32,613 bases of DNA from Pseudonocardiales bacterium (lineage in GTDB: Bacteria; Actinomycetota; Actinomycetes; Mycobacteriales; Pseudonocardiaceae): positions 1 through 32,613 of the forward strand of contig JAFAWY010000013.1 of assembly GCA_019241525.1 (NCBI GenBank). Reading direction: 5' to 3'. Below the pieces are notes generated by a model. That model ran no database searches, was not told the origin of the DNA, and saw nothing but the letters and a program-made list of their open reading frames with translations. Position numbers and translations under genes: made by a program. How positions within the stretch are numbered: the stretch's first letter is position 1; each line of letters opens with the position of its first letter. Below are positions 31,974-32,613 of this stretch, piece after piece.

Positions 31974-32613
31974 ATGGCAGCGCCTTTTTATCTCTGTATC
32001 CACGGAAGCTTGGTTATCGTGGGTTACGAGCCGGATGGAGACTCGGTTCGTTTCATCGCTGATAACCCGTCACACTACGGTCAGCTGCAGCGAGCGGATC
32101 GAATCCATCCTTCTCAACGTGATGGCAGCGTTCAACTTCGCTTCGAGGGGGTCGACGCCCCTGAGCTGCACTACGGCACCGACGCGCAACCGCTCGGTGA
32201 CACGGCGCGGGATGCGCTGCTGGAGTGGATCGGCTTCACCGACATCACCTTCGACCCGAATTCCAAGACCCGGATTCGCAGATCCACGCCGACCTCGGTG
32301 CGCGCGGCCATCCTCACTCAGAGGGCAGAAGTCAATGGCCGGCCAGTTGCTTATGTGCTCGTCGGAGCCGGCGGCAACCTGCCAGCCGACGGTAGTTGGG
32401 TCAATGTCGACGAAGGGTTGCTCGACCAGAGCCTGAATCTGCGGATGCTCACTGAAGGGCAGGCTTACTACACGGTGTATACCTCAACGCCGGTGACCCA
32501 TCGCCGTCTTTTTCAAGCAGTGGCTGGCGACGCCCGCGCAAAGGAGTTAGGAGTGTGGGGCCAAGACAGCACAGCCGATGTGGTATTGGTGGATCAATCA
32601 TCCATCGGCCCTG
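31974..32613 (+). CDS. Staphylococcal-nuclease-like (SNase/thermonuclease) protein, 3' end outside window
   Basis: The ATG at 31974 has AAGGAG eight bases upstream and the frame is open to the window edge (213 codons). The chain begins MAAPFYLCIHGSLVIVGYEP and includes SVRFIADNPSHYGQL, then LRFEGVDAPELHYGTDAQPL and GDTARDALLEWIGF. VDAPE and the later GVWGQDST match the SNase-like fold, which is an OB-barrel nuclease or nucleic-acid binder. No signal peptide is seen, so cytoplasmic location is likely. It starts 21 bases after the P450 stop. The C-terminus, and any extra domain, lie outside. Confidence 0.7.
   Translation, partial: MAAPFYLCIHGSLVIVGYEPDGDSVRFIADNPSHYGQLQRADRIHPSQRDGSVQLRFEGVDAPELHYGTDAQPLGDTARDALLEWIGFTDITFDPNSKTRIRRSTPTSVRAAILTQRAEVNGRPVAYVLVGAGGNLPADGSWVNVDEGLLDQSLNLRMLTEGQAYYTVYTSTPVTHRRLFQAVAGDARAKELGVWGQDSTADVVLVDQSSIGP

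Noticed and set aside
1..32613. CRISPR array, tRNA, rRNA or phage modules
   Set aside because: No regularly spaced repeats, cloverleaf-like sequences, rRNA stretches or phage structural genes were recognised.

Overview
The window is high-GC DNA from an actinobacterium. Several features point there independently: a mycothiol-dependent (MDMPI-type) enzyme, an HspR/HAIR-type operator before hsp20, DUF5709 and DUF6458 proteins, an ECF41 (SigJ-type) sigma factor, an MgtA-like mannosyltransferase and many GTG starts. A member of the Pseudonocardiales is my best guess, but this is inference only. No tRNA, rRNA or CRISPR array was seen.

Layout. 1-141: N-terminus of an IS630-like transposase running off the left edge, with a readable promoter. 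142-1753: AT-richer accessory DNA, then a TauD-like Fe(II)/2-oxoglutarate dioxygenase followed by a 69-residue protein. 2176-6467: SGNH hydrolase, MgtA-like mannosyltransferase, second GT4 glycosyltransferase and glycerophosphodiester phosphodiesterase; the last three are joined by GTGA overlaps and look like an envelope glycolipid/phospholipid cluster. 6558-8797 (minus strand): GreA-like factor, DUF5709, a degenerate amino-acid permease remnant (plus strand) and a DUF6458 membrane protein. 9320-13188 (minus): HIT protein, zinc-ribbon protein and YccF, then a VOC protein, an ECF41 sigma factor and a FAD oxidoreductase; the last three probably form a stress regulon. 13631-16672: a frameshifted O-methyltransferase, a VC0807-like membrane protein, ChaB and Hsp20 with its operator. 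17110-21921: MDMPI enzyme, an orphan MacB-type permease, an ICMT-like membrane methyltransferase, a secreted trypsin-like protease and an NAD-type 6-phosphogluconate dehydrogenase. 21987-26548 (minus): a complete branched-chain amino-acid ABC transporter operon with 4-nt overlaps throughout. 26581-29189 (minus): a secreted beta-lactamase-fold serine hydrolase and a PaaK-like adenylate-forming enzyme. 29303-32613 (plus): OsmC peroxidase, PPOX flavoprotein, a cytochrome P450 with two compensating frameshifts, and a staphylococcal-nuclease-like protein running off the right edge.

The most unusual non-coding signal is a family of three long hairpins (6485, 29208, 30690). All are intergenic and built on the core TCTGGATGCAG, but they lie in convergent, divergent and tandem gene contexts, so simple termination does not explain all of them. 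Gene decay is visible at three places (permease remnant, methyltransferase, P450). The apparently well-preserved protein sequence on both sides of the methyltransferase and P450 shifts means either very recent inactivation or sequence error. I saw no clear new multi-gene defence or biosynthetic system; the hairpin family and the SGNH/mgtA/GT/GDPD cluster are the best candidates for something under-described.
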